This document shows, in pieces, positions 26,266 through 34,976 of a stretch of 64,000 bases of DNA. How positions within the stretch are numbered: the first letter of the stretch is position 1; each line of letters begins with the position of its first letter. Below the pieces are notes generated by a model. That model saw nothing but the letters and a program-made list of their open reading frames with translations. It did no database searches and had not been told where the DNA came from. Origin of the DNA: RUG12461 sp045661345 (lineage in GTDB: Bacteria; Bacillota; Clostridia; Lachnospirales; Lachnospiraceae); contig JAZRFM010000015.1 in the NCBI GenBank assembly GCA_045661345.1, positions 97,629-161,628 on the forward strand, read 5' to 3'. The position numbers and the translations under genes are program-made.

Positions 26266-26676
26266 TTATGATTGCAGAGATGTACAGATCTCCTTCATTT
26301 CCTCATCCGTAAAGGTTTCATGTGACCAGTTAAGGATCTGATCTTTGCCCTGATAGCGCGGGATCAGATGTACATGGAAATGGAAGACCGTCTGGCCGGC
26401 GGTTTCGCCGTTGTTTTGTAGAACGTTAAAACCGTCACACTTCAAGACATCCGTCATGTGCTTTGCCATCTTCTTCGCCAACGGAAGTACCTTTGCTGCC
26501 GTCTGATCATCAATCTCATAAAGATTCGCGAAATGCTCCTTTGGAAGGATCAGCGCGTGCCCTTTTGTCGCCGGGCTTGCATCCAGGATCACCGTGAAAT
26601 CATCATCCTCATAGATCTTATTCGTCGGGATCACCCCGTTCGCCAATTTACAAAAAATGCAGTTGTCGTCTTTCAT
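26266..26676 (-). CDS. HIT family nucleotide hydrolase/transferase
   Basis: 136 residues. Histidine-triad motif HFHVHLIPRY near residue 97 and the N-terminal DDNCIFCKLANGVIPTNKIYEDDDF are typical of Hint-like proteins, which hydrolyse nucleoside phosphoramidates and related substrates. CxxC in the N-terminus suggests zinc, common in this branch. AGGAG before the ATG. Between the flavodoxin/SCP2 gene and the NHL lipoprotein with short gaps, so probably one transcript. Confidence 0.93.
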   Translation of the reverse strand: MKDDNCIFCKLANGVIPTNKIYEDDDFTVILDASPATKGHALILPKEHFANLYEIDDQTAAKVLPLAKKMAKHMTDVLKCDGFNVLQNNGETAGQTVFHFHVHLIPRYQGKDQILNWSHETFTDEEMKEICTSLQS

Positions 26677-26691
26677 CTCACCAGTCTCCTT

Positions 26692-27681
26692 TCAGAACAC
26701 AAATACCTGATCCAGCATCCGTAAAGTCTTGAAATTGCCTTTTGCAGACATCATCCCTGTCATAAAAGCGCGCTGGAACGTCATCCGGCCGCTCACAATT
26801 TCCTCCATCACCTGCGCGGTAACTTTCGCGTAGATATCCGCATTCTCCTGCTGCCCGTAATGGATATTCAACTCGTCGTTATGAACCTCCACCACCAAAG
26901 GCTTTTTGCGCCCTTCGATCATGAAAAGATAGGTGGCCGCAAAATCCTCCTGCGGAGCAAAGTGCTGCTGCAGATCCAGGATATACGGCGTCTCATCATC
27001 GGAACTGTCCTGTCCCATCAACCCGCGAAACATGGAAGTCAGTTCCTCCAGGTCTTCCTTCTGCTTATTGACAAAGGTGTCATCTGACACATAACGCGCC
27101 AGCTGATCGCTCTCCTGCGGCGTCAGATCCATCTGTCTGGTACGGAGAACCGTCTGCTTCACAGCCTGATTGCTGCTCGGAAGACTCCGGATCTTCTGAC
27201 TGATCGTCCGGTAAAGGTTCTCTGCGGTCTTCTCGATCAGGAGGTTGTAGCTCTCATTCATTTCAAAGACTACCAGATCCTCAACATATCCACAGATCCC
27301 GGCACAGGGGAGTCCGCCAAGGATCTCCCAGGCGTTCTTTAAAGTCAGCTCGCCCTCTCGTTCGCCGTAAGTCGTGGACATCACCACCGGCTGCATATAG
27401 GTCGACGCGATCTTCTCCTTGTCCCCGTATAGCCAGCAGGCATCCAGAAACTGCTGCATGAAGCCGCCGATCCCAAGCCATTCCACTGTCGTGGCCAGAA
27501 TGATCCCATCGGCATCCTTTAAAGTCTGCGGCAGCGTGGAAATGCTGTTTTTCATCTCGTAAATGTTGTAGCGGGAAACCGTCACATTCAGCTCATGCAG
27601 GACATCTTCGATTTTTTGCAGAACATACAGGGTCGGGTCGTCAAGTACCCCCCGGCCTCCGTAATAGATGTTGATCTTCAT
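26692..27681 (-). CDS. Flavodoxin-fold (NADPH-dependent FMN reductase-like) protein with C-terminal SCP2 domain
   Basis: 329 residues. The first 170 look like a flavodoxin/NAD(P)H oxidoreductase fold (DADGIILATTVEWLGIGGFMQQFLDAC, KPVVMSTTYGERE-like segment), and the last 110 like a sterol-carrier/alkyl-sulfatase SCP2 domain ending in MTFQRAFMTGMMSAKGNFKTL. Such fusions are found in clostridia but remain uncharacterised. The promoter lies 6 nt before the ATG and no ribosome site is present, so the mRNA should be leaderless. Divergent from the rhomboid gene with only 53 bp between. Confidence 0.8.
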   Translation of the reverse strand: MKINIYYGGRGVLDDPTLYVLQKIEDVLHELNVTVSRYNIYEMKNSISTLPQTLKDADGIILATTVEWLGIGGFMQQFLDACWLYGDKEKIASTYMQPVVMSTTYGEREGELTLKNAWEILGGLPCAGICGYVEDLVVFEMNESYNLLIEKTAENLYRTISQKIRSLPSSNQAVKQTVLRTRQMDLTPQESDQLARYVSDDTFVNKQKEDLEELTSMFRGLMGQDSSDDETPYILDLQQHFAPQEDFAATYLFMIEGRKKPLVVEVHNDELNIHYGQQENADIYAKVTAQVMEEIVSGRMTFQRAFMTGMMSAKGNFKTLRMLDQVFVF

Positions 27682-27687
27682 GCACTA

Positions 27688-27716
27688 AGTATAGAAAATC
27701 CGCACATGATAGTCAA
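27688..27716 (-). promoter_or_regulatory. Leaderless promoter of the flavodoxin/SCP2 operon
   Basis: Minus strand TTGACT (27711-27716), 17-bp spacer, TATACT (27688-27693), 6 nt to the ATG. Confidence 0.75.
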
Positions 27717-27718
27717 TG

Positions 27719-27727
27719 TGCTATAAT
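27719..27727 (+). promoter_or_regulatory. Extended -10, leaderless promoter of the rhomboid gene
   Basis: TGCTATAAT is a perfect extended -10; 7 nt then the ATG. No -35 match at 17 bp, which the extended -10 can compensate. Confidence 0.7.
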
Positions 27728-27734
27728 AACCATT

Positions 27735-28418
27735 ATGAGTGATGCAGCGCCTGTTCCCTACCCGGGGCAAAATGATCAAAACGAATACGACACGATGCGG
27801 CTGTTCAGATCCGGTCCGAAGGTACCTGTGGTCTGCTGTATCCTGATCGCTGTCAACATCTTTGTTTTTGTTGTGTATCATGTCAGGTATGACACGATTG
27901 ACGCTGTCTTCTTCAGCGCACACGGCGGCATGTACCCTCCTGCCGTGCATGAAGGCGAGTGGTGGCGGCTTATCACCTGTCTGTTCCTGCATGCCAACAC
28001 GTATCATTTGATGAACAATATGATCATGCTGTTTGCGGTCGGCGCATTTGTGGAGGAAGCTCTCAAACCCCTGAAATTCCTGATCCTGTACTTCGGCAGC
28101 GGCATCGGCGCCTCTCTGGCCTCCTACTTTTATGCAGGTCTTCATACCGGTATGGTTTCCATCGGCGCTTCGGGCGCGATCTTCGGCGTTCTCGGCGCAT
28201 TGATCGCCATTGTCCTTCTTTATAAAGGTCATTATGCGCGCCTGTCCTGGAAAGGTATGCTGTTGCTGCTGGCTCTTTCCGTATACTACGGCTTTGCCAG
28301 CGGCGGGATTGACAATGCCGCGCATCTCGGTGGGCTTCTGATCGGCTTTCTGCTGGGGCTCCTGCTCTACAGAAAGCCAAAATTCTTTCCAAAACAGCGC
28401 TCGGTGAAAAGAAGCTGA
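27735..28418 (+). CDS. Rhomboid family intramembrane serine protease
   Basis: 227 residues with about 6-7 membrane segments. Catalytic Ser146 in GASGAIFG and His197 in AAHLGGLLIG form the rhomboid dyad, and the conserved HLMNNM (91-96) supplies the oxyanion Asn. It cleaves membrane proteins within the bilayer; the substrate is unknown. A cytoplasmic N-tail of about 25 residues precedes the first helix. No Shine-Dalgarno; see the promoter entry. Convergent with the FHA gene, 22 nt apart. Confidence 0.93.
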   Translation: MSDAAPVPYPGQNDQNEYDTMRLFRSGPKVPVVCCILIAVNIFVFVVYHVRYDTIDAVFFSAHGGMYPPAVHEGEWWRLITCLFLHANTYHLMNNMIMLFAVGAFVEEALKPLKFLILYFGSGIGASLASYFYAGLHTGMVSIGASGAIFGVLGALIAIVLLYKGHYARLSWKGMLLLLALSVYYGFASGGIDNAAHLGGLLIGFLLGLLLYRKPKFFPKQRSVKRS

Positions 28419-28440
28419 ACCTCTTTCTATCTCCGGGATT

Positions 28441-29547
28441 TCATAAAAACAGATATTCCTCATCCGCAAAGCGGATCCGGTCTTTTTTATGTAATCCCAC
28501 GGGTGACTTATAGTTCACGGCATCTTCGTTGACATAAGTCCCGTTGGTCGAGTTCAGATCCTCCAGCAGGTATGCCTCGCCCGCCATGGTAATCTTCGCA
28601 TGCAGCCGGCTGACCGCCGGAGAATGGAGCATTCCGCCGATTCCGTTTTTCGTTCCGATAAAAAACGGTGTTTCCTTAATTGTCAGATCCTTCTCTTCTC
28701 CCGTCCCGGTATAGCGCAGGATGCCTTTGCAGCATTCCTCATCCGGGTTCAGAAATGTCGTCGTTTCTTCATAGAAGGATGGTTCCCGGGGTGCCGAAGC
28801 ATCCGGTTCTTCCTCATCCTCCACTACAAACCAGGCCTGTTCTTCTTTTTTTCCCTTCTTTTTTGACCTGGTAAACAGTCCGGAAAGAACGGATCTTTTT
28901 TCCGGAGGTGTTTCTCCCGCCGGATCTTCCGCAGGCGTATCCGTTTCTACCTCCGGAGCCGGCCGGTTTTGAATCCTCGACGCCGTCGGCTCTTTCCATG
29001 TGACTTCCCATCCCTTCCGCGCATTCCGGTCCATCAGATCCAAAACCCGGTAGGACGGTTCACCGGATCTTTCATAAGCCTGATATACCGCCTGTACCAG
29101 CTTCTCATCCTGATGATCGATCTTTGCAATCAGATATTCCAGCAATTCCCTTACCGGATCCGTCTGTACACTCTGTGCTTCCGGCAGAAAACAAAAGGAA
29201 AACTCCTGTGTCCCGTTCCTGATAAAAACATGATCCGGATGCAGACAGATCTTCTCCTCGCTGATCAGGTAGGGTGCGATGCGTTCATACAGAGCGGCTA
29301 TCGCAAGCAACAGTGAAGAAAAGGCCTCCTCGTCCATTCGTTCCGTTTCCATCCAGCTATCCAGAGATTGTTGTCCGGTAATATCATAGACCGTCTTGCA
29401 TACCCCGTTTTCCACCGCAAGGTCAAACGGGAGCAGACCCTTTACGCTATTATTCTGCAGCATTGCAAACTCATAATTCATATCCGGGCACACAAGTGTT
29501 GTCAGCATCATGCTTTGATTCCGGTTTTTTCGATATTCATTCTTCAC
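28441..29547 (-). CDS. FHA-domain protein of the pilus locus (DUF6382-like N-domain)
   Basis: 368 residues, no membrane segment. The N-terminal 165 residues resemble DUF6382 proteins found at the end of clostridial Tad loci; a charged, Pro-rich linker follows; the C-terminal FHA domain (about 290-368) has SPAVSRLHAKI and LEDLNSTNGTYVNED, the phosphothreonine-binding loops. Suggests phospho-dependent control of pilus assembly; the kinase is not in the window. GTG start with GGAGG upstream, overlapping the previous gene's end. Confidence 0.85.
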   Translation of the reverse strand: MKNEYRKNRNQSMMLTTLVCPDMNYEFAMLQNNSVKGLLPFDLAVENGVCKTVYDITGQQSLDSWMETERMDEEAFSSLLLAIAALYERIAPYLISEEKICLHPDHVFIRNGTQEFSFCFLPEAQSVQTDPVRELLEYLIAKIDHQDEKLVQAVYQAYERSGEPSYRVLDLMDRNARKGWEVTWKEPTASRIQNRPAPEVETDTPAEDPAGETPPEKRSVLSGLFTRSKKKGKKEEQAWFVVEDEEEPDASAPREPSFYEETTTFLNPDEECCKGILRYTGTGEEKDLTIKETPFFIGTKNGIGGMLHSPAVSRLHAKITMAGEAYLLEDLNSTNGTYVNEDAVNYKSPVGLHKKDRIRFADEEYLFL

Positions 29548-29767
29548 TGATTTCCTCCCAAACAGTTCCCATTGTCCTGATTTCGTGGGCTTTTTTCACT
29601 TCATCGATCTTCTGGATGTCCTGATATTCACCTGCTTCCGCCGCCACTTCCGTATACAGGTCAATCCCCAAGGTAGCGGACGCCGCCATGACAAGGATGA
29701 CAAGAGGGATCAAAACCGCTGCTTCTATTGTATAAACAGCCCTGACGCTTCCTCTGCTCCTTTTCAT
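29537..29767 (-). CDS. Small TadE-like pseudopilin
   Basis: 76 residues. Short basic N-terminus, then a hydrophobic segment YTIEAAVLIPLVILVMAA that fits a TadE/type IV pilin-like helix with the Glu at the fifth position of the mature helix. No TadE C-domain. Starts in a 4-nt overlap with the upstream peptidase-like gene. Likely a minor pseudopilin. Confidence 0.65.
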   Translation of the reverse strand: MKRSRGSVRAVYTIEAAVLIPLVILVMAASATLGIDLYTEVAAEAGEYQDIQKIDEVKKAHEIRTMGTVWEEISEE

Positions 29768-30180
29768 AACGCCAGCATCCCCACGTATGAGATCAATAAG
29801 AAAGGCAAATACGCAAATTCATGATTCCTGTCTTTTTTACGCACCACCAGCAGAAACAAGGCATAAAGCGCGGCCAGGATCTGACTCAGGCCAAACAGGA
29901 TCAGATTTTTCTGAAAACCCAGAAATATCCCGGTCACAAACAGCACCATGCCGTCACCCAGACCCACTTTGCCCTGCGTAGCCACACTGACCAGGATCAT
30001 ACCAAGCCCAATAGCAGCTCCCCCGATAAGACTTCGATATTCTCCCCTCTGATGCAGCATATGACATACTGCGCCGCAGATTCCGAACACACAGATCAGC
30101 CATACCGCGATCCTGTGTTTTTTGACATCCTCCAGTGCTTCTATCCCCAGCATTCCCAGCACCATACATGATTCCACCAT
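29764..30180 (-). CDS. Second A24 prepilin-peptidase-like membrane protein
   Basis: 138 residues with 5-6 membrane segments. It keeps both aspartates expected of A24 peptidases: EDVKKHRI near residue 17 and GLGDGMV near residue 74. Shorter and more diverged than the CpaA-like enzyme at the other end of this locus. It may process a different pilin subset or be a dedicated TadE peptidase. No methyltransferase part. Confidence 0.65.
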   Translation of the reverse strand: MVESCMVLGMLGIEALEDVKKHRIAVWLICVFGICGAVCHMLHQRGEYRSLIGGAAIGLGMILVSVATQGKVGLGDGMVLFVTGIFLGFQKNLILFGLSQILAALYALFLLVVRKKDRNHEFAYLPFLLISYVGMLAL

Positions 30181-30196
30181 CTTTTCTTCCCCCTTT

Positions 30197-31126
30197 TTAC
30201 ATCCCGCATTTCGAACAGGGTCCTCTGTCGCATTCCGATAACCGTACCATCTGAATACTCCTTCGTAAGCCGCTGCAGTTAATGCTGGTGTGATAACTTG
30301 TACCGTAATCCGTAATATAATATGCCACTCCTGTCATTCGGTTTCCGCAGACTTCACAGGGGACATAGCGCGACCCATCCTTATTTCTCAGCTGGTCTAA
30401 TGCCAGCCGGTTCACAGACCGGATGGTCAGATCCAGATAATTACAGTTCCTGTCCTTGTGATAGACGCTCCCATGCGGCGTGATATAAACCCAGATGTCC
30501 TCTTCCTTTTCACTATCCACCGCATCCTTCTGGTATCCATTCCATTTTCTTACCTTGCATTCCTGCTCTCCGAGAATCCATTTCGTACCAAAAAAATCCA
30601 CCGGCAGTTTTACCCGGTAATCCGCCCTCAGATCAATATAGTCCCCCGCCGTTTCCGATCTGATCAAAGACAGCCCCGGCATTCCACCGATCAGGAAGCG
30701 GTCAGCCTGCTCCGGATCCGTAAAACCGGATTTGTATTGCCGATGCACTGCTGCATTTGCTACGACAAAGGAAGCGGGCGTAAGAACCTCTTCTCCGATC
30801 CCATAATTCTCCCCGAATGACGTAACAGACAGCGTCCGGCCCGTGTGTACCATCGCTTCGTAAAGGTTTTCCTGCACCTGTATCACGCGGAAGAAAAACA
30901 GGATCGCAACCAGAAATCCGGTAAAGAGCGGCACTAATACCGCCGCTTCCAGGGTAAAGGAGCCTTTCGACACAGAATGACAGGTGTGGACGAATGCCGC
31001 AGAGGATGTCTCCGATCCGCCTTCGGAGGGTTTTTTCCGGGATTTTGCCTGATAGAAAAGACGACATTGCATAGAATTGTCCATAGAGAGAAAGGATTTT
31101 TGAATTGGTTTTGTTTCCTGCGGCAC
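30197..31126 (-). CDS. TadE-like pilus protein with two Cys/His metal-binding-like repeats
   Basis: 309 residues. After a cytoplasmic N-region the helix FTLEAAVLVPLFTGFLVAILFFF (about 57-79) matches TadE/pilin signals. The extracytoplasmic C-terminus carries two copies of a Y-H-x5-C ... C-x-x-C-G pattern (VYHKDRNC/CEVCG and SYHTSINC/CSKCG), similar to small zinc-binding modules seen in ComEC-like and other surface proteins. GTG start with AGGTG upstream. The Cys pattern on a pilus subunit is unusual. Confidence 0.7.
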   Translation of the reverse strand: MPQETKPIQKSFLSMDNSMQCRLFYQAKSRKKPSEGGSETSSAAFVHTCHSVSKGSFTLEAAVLVPLFTGFLVAILFFFRVIQVQENLYEAMVHTGRTLSVTSFGENYGIGEEVLTPASFVVANAAVHRQYKSGFTDPEQADRFLIGGMPGLSLIRSETAGDYIDLRADYRVKLPVDFFGTKWILGEQECKVRKWNGYQKDAVDSEKEEDIWVYITPHGSVYHKDRNCNYLDLTIRSVNRLALDQLRNKDGSRYVPCEVCGNRMTGVAYYITDYGTSYHTSINCSGLRRSIQMVRLSECDRGPCSKCGM

Positions 31127-31146
31127 TCGTCCACACCTGCCTTTCG

Positions 31147-32658
31147 TTAATGTAGTAAATAAGAAATCTTGTACTCCTGATCAAACCGGTAATTTCCCCG
31201 GTCAATATCACCGATCGTAACAAAGCTTAAAAAGAGCGGCCTGGCCTCGTAGAGATAGCTCACATCTATTTTCTGGATCATACAATCCATCCGGAAGGCG
31301 TTTGAACCCTGCTTCCTGCGGATATTCATCTCCATCATGTCCATGGTACGCATATTCAGCTTTGTCCTGTTTTCCAGCATCAGGAACTGGAACAGGTAAT
31401 CGGAATAAGAAAGCCCTTTGCCGGTACTCTCCGTCCCTTCCCCCTTCCGGAAGGAAGTCGCTGCGTGGTAAACATCCGTCTTCCAGTCCGCTGCCGTTTT
31501 GATTACGGCAACCCTTCCGCCTGCAAGCAGTGTTCGGATCTCCATCAGGCTCTCTACCAAAGACCACGCCACAAGAATGGCCTGTCGGATGAGGGGAATC
31601 AGCTCGGGGGATAACGTCGCTCCCGCAATCGCTACCGCAATACTGTCGGCGACCGCCTTTTTTTCCAGGTCTGTCTGAAGATACGTGTAATTTGTCAATT
31701 CCCGGATTAAAAGGATCCTCTTCACCACGGACTCCAGATTCTCTCTGTCAGAGTCATGACCGCACAGTATGTATTCCAGCTCATAATCCAGCTTTTTATC
31801 CGGCTTCACCTTTGTACAGCATCCGAACTGTCGGTTTAGATACATCATAAAAAACAACGTATCCGCATAATTTGCACCTGTCTTCTCCGGATAATTACCC
31901 GTATAAAGTGTGCGTTTCAGCAGTGAATCGGACAAATCCGTCCGCTTAATCGACACTTCCTTCCCCTGCGGCATGACAAGTACCAGAGGAGAACTGCCGG
32001 AGAGCATATCAAACAGCTCTATCGGATCTTCATAATCCGTAGCCGGAGGGATCCCGTTCTTCGGAAGCTCTTCCCCCGCTTCTTTTGCCGCCTGCGCTGC
32101 AGCTTTGGCGTCGCTGATGGCCTGCTTCCCGGAAGAGACCGTCCCGGACGGGTCAAACCCGACTGTATCCGATTCCTTTGTGCCGGACTCTCCCTCCCTG
32201 ACTCTTTTTGCAAATGCTTCAACGGCGATTGTCCCGATGTTTTCCTTCACATATTCCACTGCCTGCTTTCGAAAGGCCTCTCCTCCGTAGTCCGTCGCAA
32301 GCTCATAGAAATCAATGCTGCAGTCACACATATGCATTCGCAGAAGATCACTGCCAAAAGTCAGTTTGGGATTCAGATTGGCTTCGCTGAGCGTCATCAT
32401 GCGTTCCGCGATACGTTTGATATTCTCCGTGCCTGTTCCGTAGGAATCATCCAGAAACAGAAGCCCGTATTCCTTCAGCAGTGCCACGTCATACTCCGCA
32501 AAGGCAGATTCTGCCTCCAAAACCCGATCCATATCCGCCATGCTGCGGAGGCACTTGAATCGTGCCCCCTCAACCAGCGTAAACAGCAGTGCCGCGATCA
32601 GCATCAGCGTCAGGCTCAAAAAGACGGTCATTTCGCCTTTTACCTGCCTTCGCATCAT
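31147..32658 (-). CDS. DUF5702 pilus-locus protein
   Basis: 503 residues. N-terminal membrane segment MTVFLSLTLMLIAALLFTLVEGAR followed by a large helical extracytoplasmic part (ECRSMAD..., FAEYDVALLKEYGLLFLDDSYG). This N-terminus is the hallmark of DUF5702, a family found in Tad loci of Lachnospiraceae. It probably acts as a large minor pseudopilin or assembly factor; the function is not established. Starts in a 4-nt overlap with the Flp pilin gene. Confidence 0.8.
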   Translation of the reverse strand: MMRRQVKGEMTVFLSLTLMLIAALLFTLVEGARFKCLRSMADMDRVLEAESAFAEYDVALLKEYGLLFLDDSYGTGTENIKRIAERMMTLSEANLNPKLTFGSDLLRMHMCDCSIDFYELATDYGGEAFRKQAVEYVKENIGTIAVEAFAKRVREGESGTKESDTVGFDPSGTVSSGKQAISDAKAAAQAAKEAGEELPKNGIPPATDYEDPIELFDMLSGSSPLVLVMPQGKEVSIKRTDLSDSLLKRTLYTGNYPEKTGANYADTLFFMMYLNRQFGCCTKVKPDKKLDYELEYILCGHDSDRENLESVVKRILLIRELTNYTYLQTDLEKKAVADSIAVAIAGATLSPELIPLIRQAILVAWSLVESLMEIRTLLAGGRVAVIKTAADWKTDVYHAATSFRKGEGTESTGKGLSYSDYLFQFLMLENRTKLNMRTMDMMEMNIRRKQGSNAFRMDCMIQKIDVSYLYEARPLFLSFVTIGDIDRGNYRFDQEYKISYLLH

Positions 32659-32858
32659 ACTTTTCCGGCCTGGCTTTTGATTGTCTTGAAGATATTGTTT
32701 ACCAACGTGGTCAGCTGATCCTTAAAGATCAGCACCAGACCGATCAGAACCACCAGTATCAGAATCAGTTCCACCACCCCGATACCGTCTTCCTCCGCCC
32801 AAAAGGCTTTTGCCTCCTCCAGCAGGCCGACCCCGCTGCCTGTGATTGCTTCACCCAT
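32655..32858 (-). CDS. Flp1-type major pilin
   Basis: 67 residues. Prepilin with short leader and a Flp-like hydrophobic helix EEDGIGVVELILILVVLIGLVLIF, cleavage expected before the glycine/valine stretch with the Glu at position 5. ATG at 32858 (MGEAITG) is preferred over a GTG seven codons upstream because GGAGG lies 7 nt before it. It should be the main structural subunit of the pilus. Confidence 0.85.
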   Translation of the reverse strand: MGEAITGSGVGLLEEAKAFWAEEDGIGVVELILILVVLIGLVLIFKDQLTTLVNNIFKTIKSQAGKV

Positions 32859-32888
32859 AGTAATTTCCTCCTTTTTCACGATTACTTT

Positions 32889-34172
32889 TTACGACTTAAA
32901 TGACAGAAACGCCGGAACCATCAGTATGACTACAATGACACCCAGCATCATAAGCATCGGTGCAAGCAGTTTCGTACCGGCCTCCTCCCCCAGCTTCTTT
33001 GCCAGATTTTTGCGCAGTTCAAAGGCCTCATCCGCTTCTGCAGTCATTAATGCCGTCATCCCCTTTGCACCCTTCCGCAGATTTTGTACGATCAATGCGG
33101 AAAGCTTCCTATACGGACGGAGTCCACAGCGTTCCCCAAACTGTTCATATGCTGTGCGTTCCCCCATCCCGTCCTTTATCTCACGATAGGTCTGACGCAT
33201 TTCCTCATAGGCAGGCCGTTCCGTCTGTATTCCCGCCTCTTTTTGTTTCTCATACATCGTAATGATCCGTTCCCACGCCATACTGACCGTCATTCCCGCG
33301 CCCAGAAGCAGCGACAGCTTATTTACGATCTCCGGATAGTCGGACAGCAGTTCCTTTTCCCTCTCCTTATGTCTGTCCGCCTCTTTTTGTTTTTCCGAAA
33401 GCTCGACCAGCACTGCTGCAATCACTCCCAGCGCCAGGAAAATCAATGCGGTATGGCTCCGTTTTTCCTCCCAGGCAAGCGCATACCCCGCCGCCTGATC
33501 CGGCAGCACCATTTCGGATTCTCCTGCCCGGTTCTCATGATCCAGAAAGTACGCCCTCAACTCCGAAAAAACGCTCTCCAACGGCGTCTTCTCCCGGGGA
33601 TACACGCAAAACGGGAACTCATACAGACGGCTTTCCTCTCCATACGTCATCTCCACTGTTGCCGTCACAAGGGATCCCTCCGGTGCTACATTTTCCTCCT
33701 GTATACTTCCGTCCGGATTCATCACATCATAATCATCAAATCTCCATTCCGCTGAGATCAAGCCGTCAGCAAGCTCTTTTTTCAGTACCACCTTCTCCGT
33801 AATCCGCTCCATGGAAGCATTTGCACCACAGAAGCTCTCTTCGATCTCTTTCTCTGCACCTTCAAAGAGCTTTTCTTTTTCAGTACCCGCCAGGATCTGT
33901 TCGGGAATTGTCACGGTATACTCCGTTTCGGTCTCCAACTCCGGGACTTCCAGCCTGAAGGCTTCCACACTCTCTCCTCCTCCGGCCTCCTTTCTGGGCA
34001 GGATCAGAGCATTTTCCTGTTTTTGTCCCCATTCCTTTCCCTGGATCACAAGCGCAAGCACGGCAAAAGCCAGGAACACCTTGATGCTCTTTTGGTATCT
34101 CTGCAGCCATGGCCACTTCTTCGGATCAGCGCGGGGGTTTTTGCATTTCTGCTTATTTTTACCTATCGTCAT
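32889..34172 (-). CDS. tadC: TadC-like inner-membrane platform protein with large N-terminal insertion
   Basis: 427 residues, longer than usual TadC (about 300). An N-terminal membrane segment (about 28-45) is followed by about 190 extracytoplasmic residues, then a membrane segment near 240-257 and a type II secretion F domain (about 270-427) with LLLGAGMTVSMAWERI and two final helices. The inserted exported domain is an oddity not typical of TadC. AAGGAG before the ATG. Confidence 0.78.
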   Translation of the reverse strand: MTIGKNKQKCKNPRADPKKWPWLQRYQKSIKVFLAFAVLALVIQGKEWGQKQENALILPRKEAGGGESVEAFRLEVPELETETEYTVTIPEQILAGTEKEKLFEGAEKEIEESFCGANASMERITEKVVLKKELADGLISAEWRFDDYDVMNPDGSIQEENVAPEGSLVTATVEMTYGEESRLYEFPFCVYPREKTPLESVFSELRAYFLDHENRAGESEMVLPDQAAGYALAWEEKRSHTALIFLALGVIAAVLVELSEKQKEADRHKEREKELLSDYPEIVNKLSLLLGAGMTVSMAWERIITMYEKQKEAGIQTERPAYEEMRQTYREIKDGMGERTAYEQFGERCGLRPYRKLSALIVQNLRKGAKGMTALMTAEADEAFELRKNLAKKLGEEAGTKLLAPMLMMLGVIVVILMVPAFLSFKS

Positions 34173-34205
34173 ATCTGCATACTCCTTATTTGTGCTAAAT
34201 TCAAC

Positions 34206-34976
34206 CTAAATCTTGATATTAACAATCCTTTTGGCGAGGATCACGGACCCGCCATAGGCCGCCAGGCATACTGACATCACCAGAATCCCAAGCGGGTTTT
34301 TATAAAGAACACTTAAGAACCCCGGAGAGGTCAATCCGATGTAGAGCAGAATGAACAATGGCATCACACTCATGATTCGCTGTTCCATCCGTTTCGCCGA
34401 CATGGTTGTCTGAATCTCCCGCTCCAGCTCCACCTTGTCTCCAATCCGCATTGATGTATTCTGAATAATCTCCGTCATATCACCGCCGCCCCGTTTGGCA
34501 AACTGAAATACCTGGCAGAAGCTCTGTACATCCTCCACCCCGCTGCGGAACGCAAAATCCTGCAGCAGCTTTTCCATGGGCGTGTTCAGGCGGATCTGGC
34601 GGTTCATACGCTGCAGCTCCTTTGTCATATCCGCTTCCTCTCCCAGAAACCGTTTCATATCCGCCTCCGCGTCTTTCCAGGCATTTTCCATGGAATAACC
34701 GGCATGCAGCGCACCGGATACCGACTGAAGGCACTCCTTAAACTCATAGCGCAGCCGTTCCCGTCGATTTTCCGCTTTTTCTTTCCTTGTCTTCTTTATC
34801 CAGAACGGACAAAAAGGGATCAGCAGGAGCAATGCCCACACGCTGTGGTAAAACAGCCAGCTGACCAGGACACCGATCAACAGCATTGTCCCGAGACAAA
34901 TAACCCAGTCCTTTCTATAAAACCGATATTCTCTGTAATCCGGCTGCCATTCTTCCTTCTTCATTCGTATTTTCAT
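34206..34976 (-). CDS. tadB: TadB-like inner-membrane platform protein
   Basis: 256 residues. Two N-terminal membrane segments, a type II secretion F domain (LQSVSGALHAGYSMENAWKDA, FCQVFQFAKRGGGDMTEIIQN) and C-terminal helices ending ILAKRIVNI. ATG at 34976 chosen because GGAGG lies 6 nt upstream; it overlaps the cpaF 3' end by 62 nt. Works with TadC as the platform for the CpaF ATPase. Confidence 0.85.
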   Translation of the reverse strand: MKIRMKKEEWQPDYREYRFYRKDWVICLGTMLLIGVLVSWLFYHSVWALLLLIPFCPFWIKKTRKEKAENRRERLRYEFKECLQSVSGALHAGYSMENAWKDAEADMKRFLGEEADMTKELQRMNRQIRLNTPMEKLLQDFAFRSGVEDVQSFCQVFQFAKRGGGDMTEIIQNTSMRIGDKVELEREIQTTMSAKRMEQRIMSVMPLFILLYIGLTSPGFLSVLYKNPLGILVMSVCLAAYGGSVILAKRIVNIKI

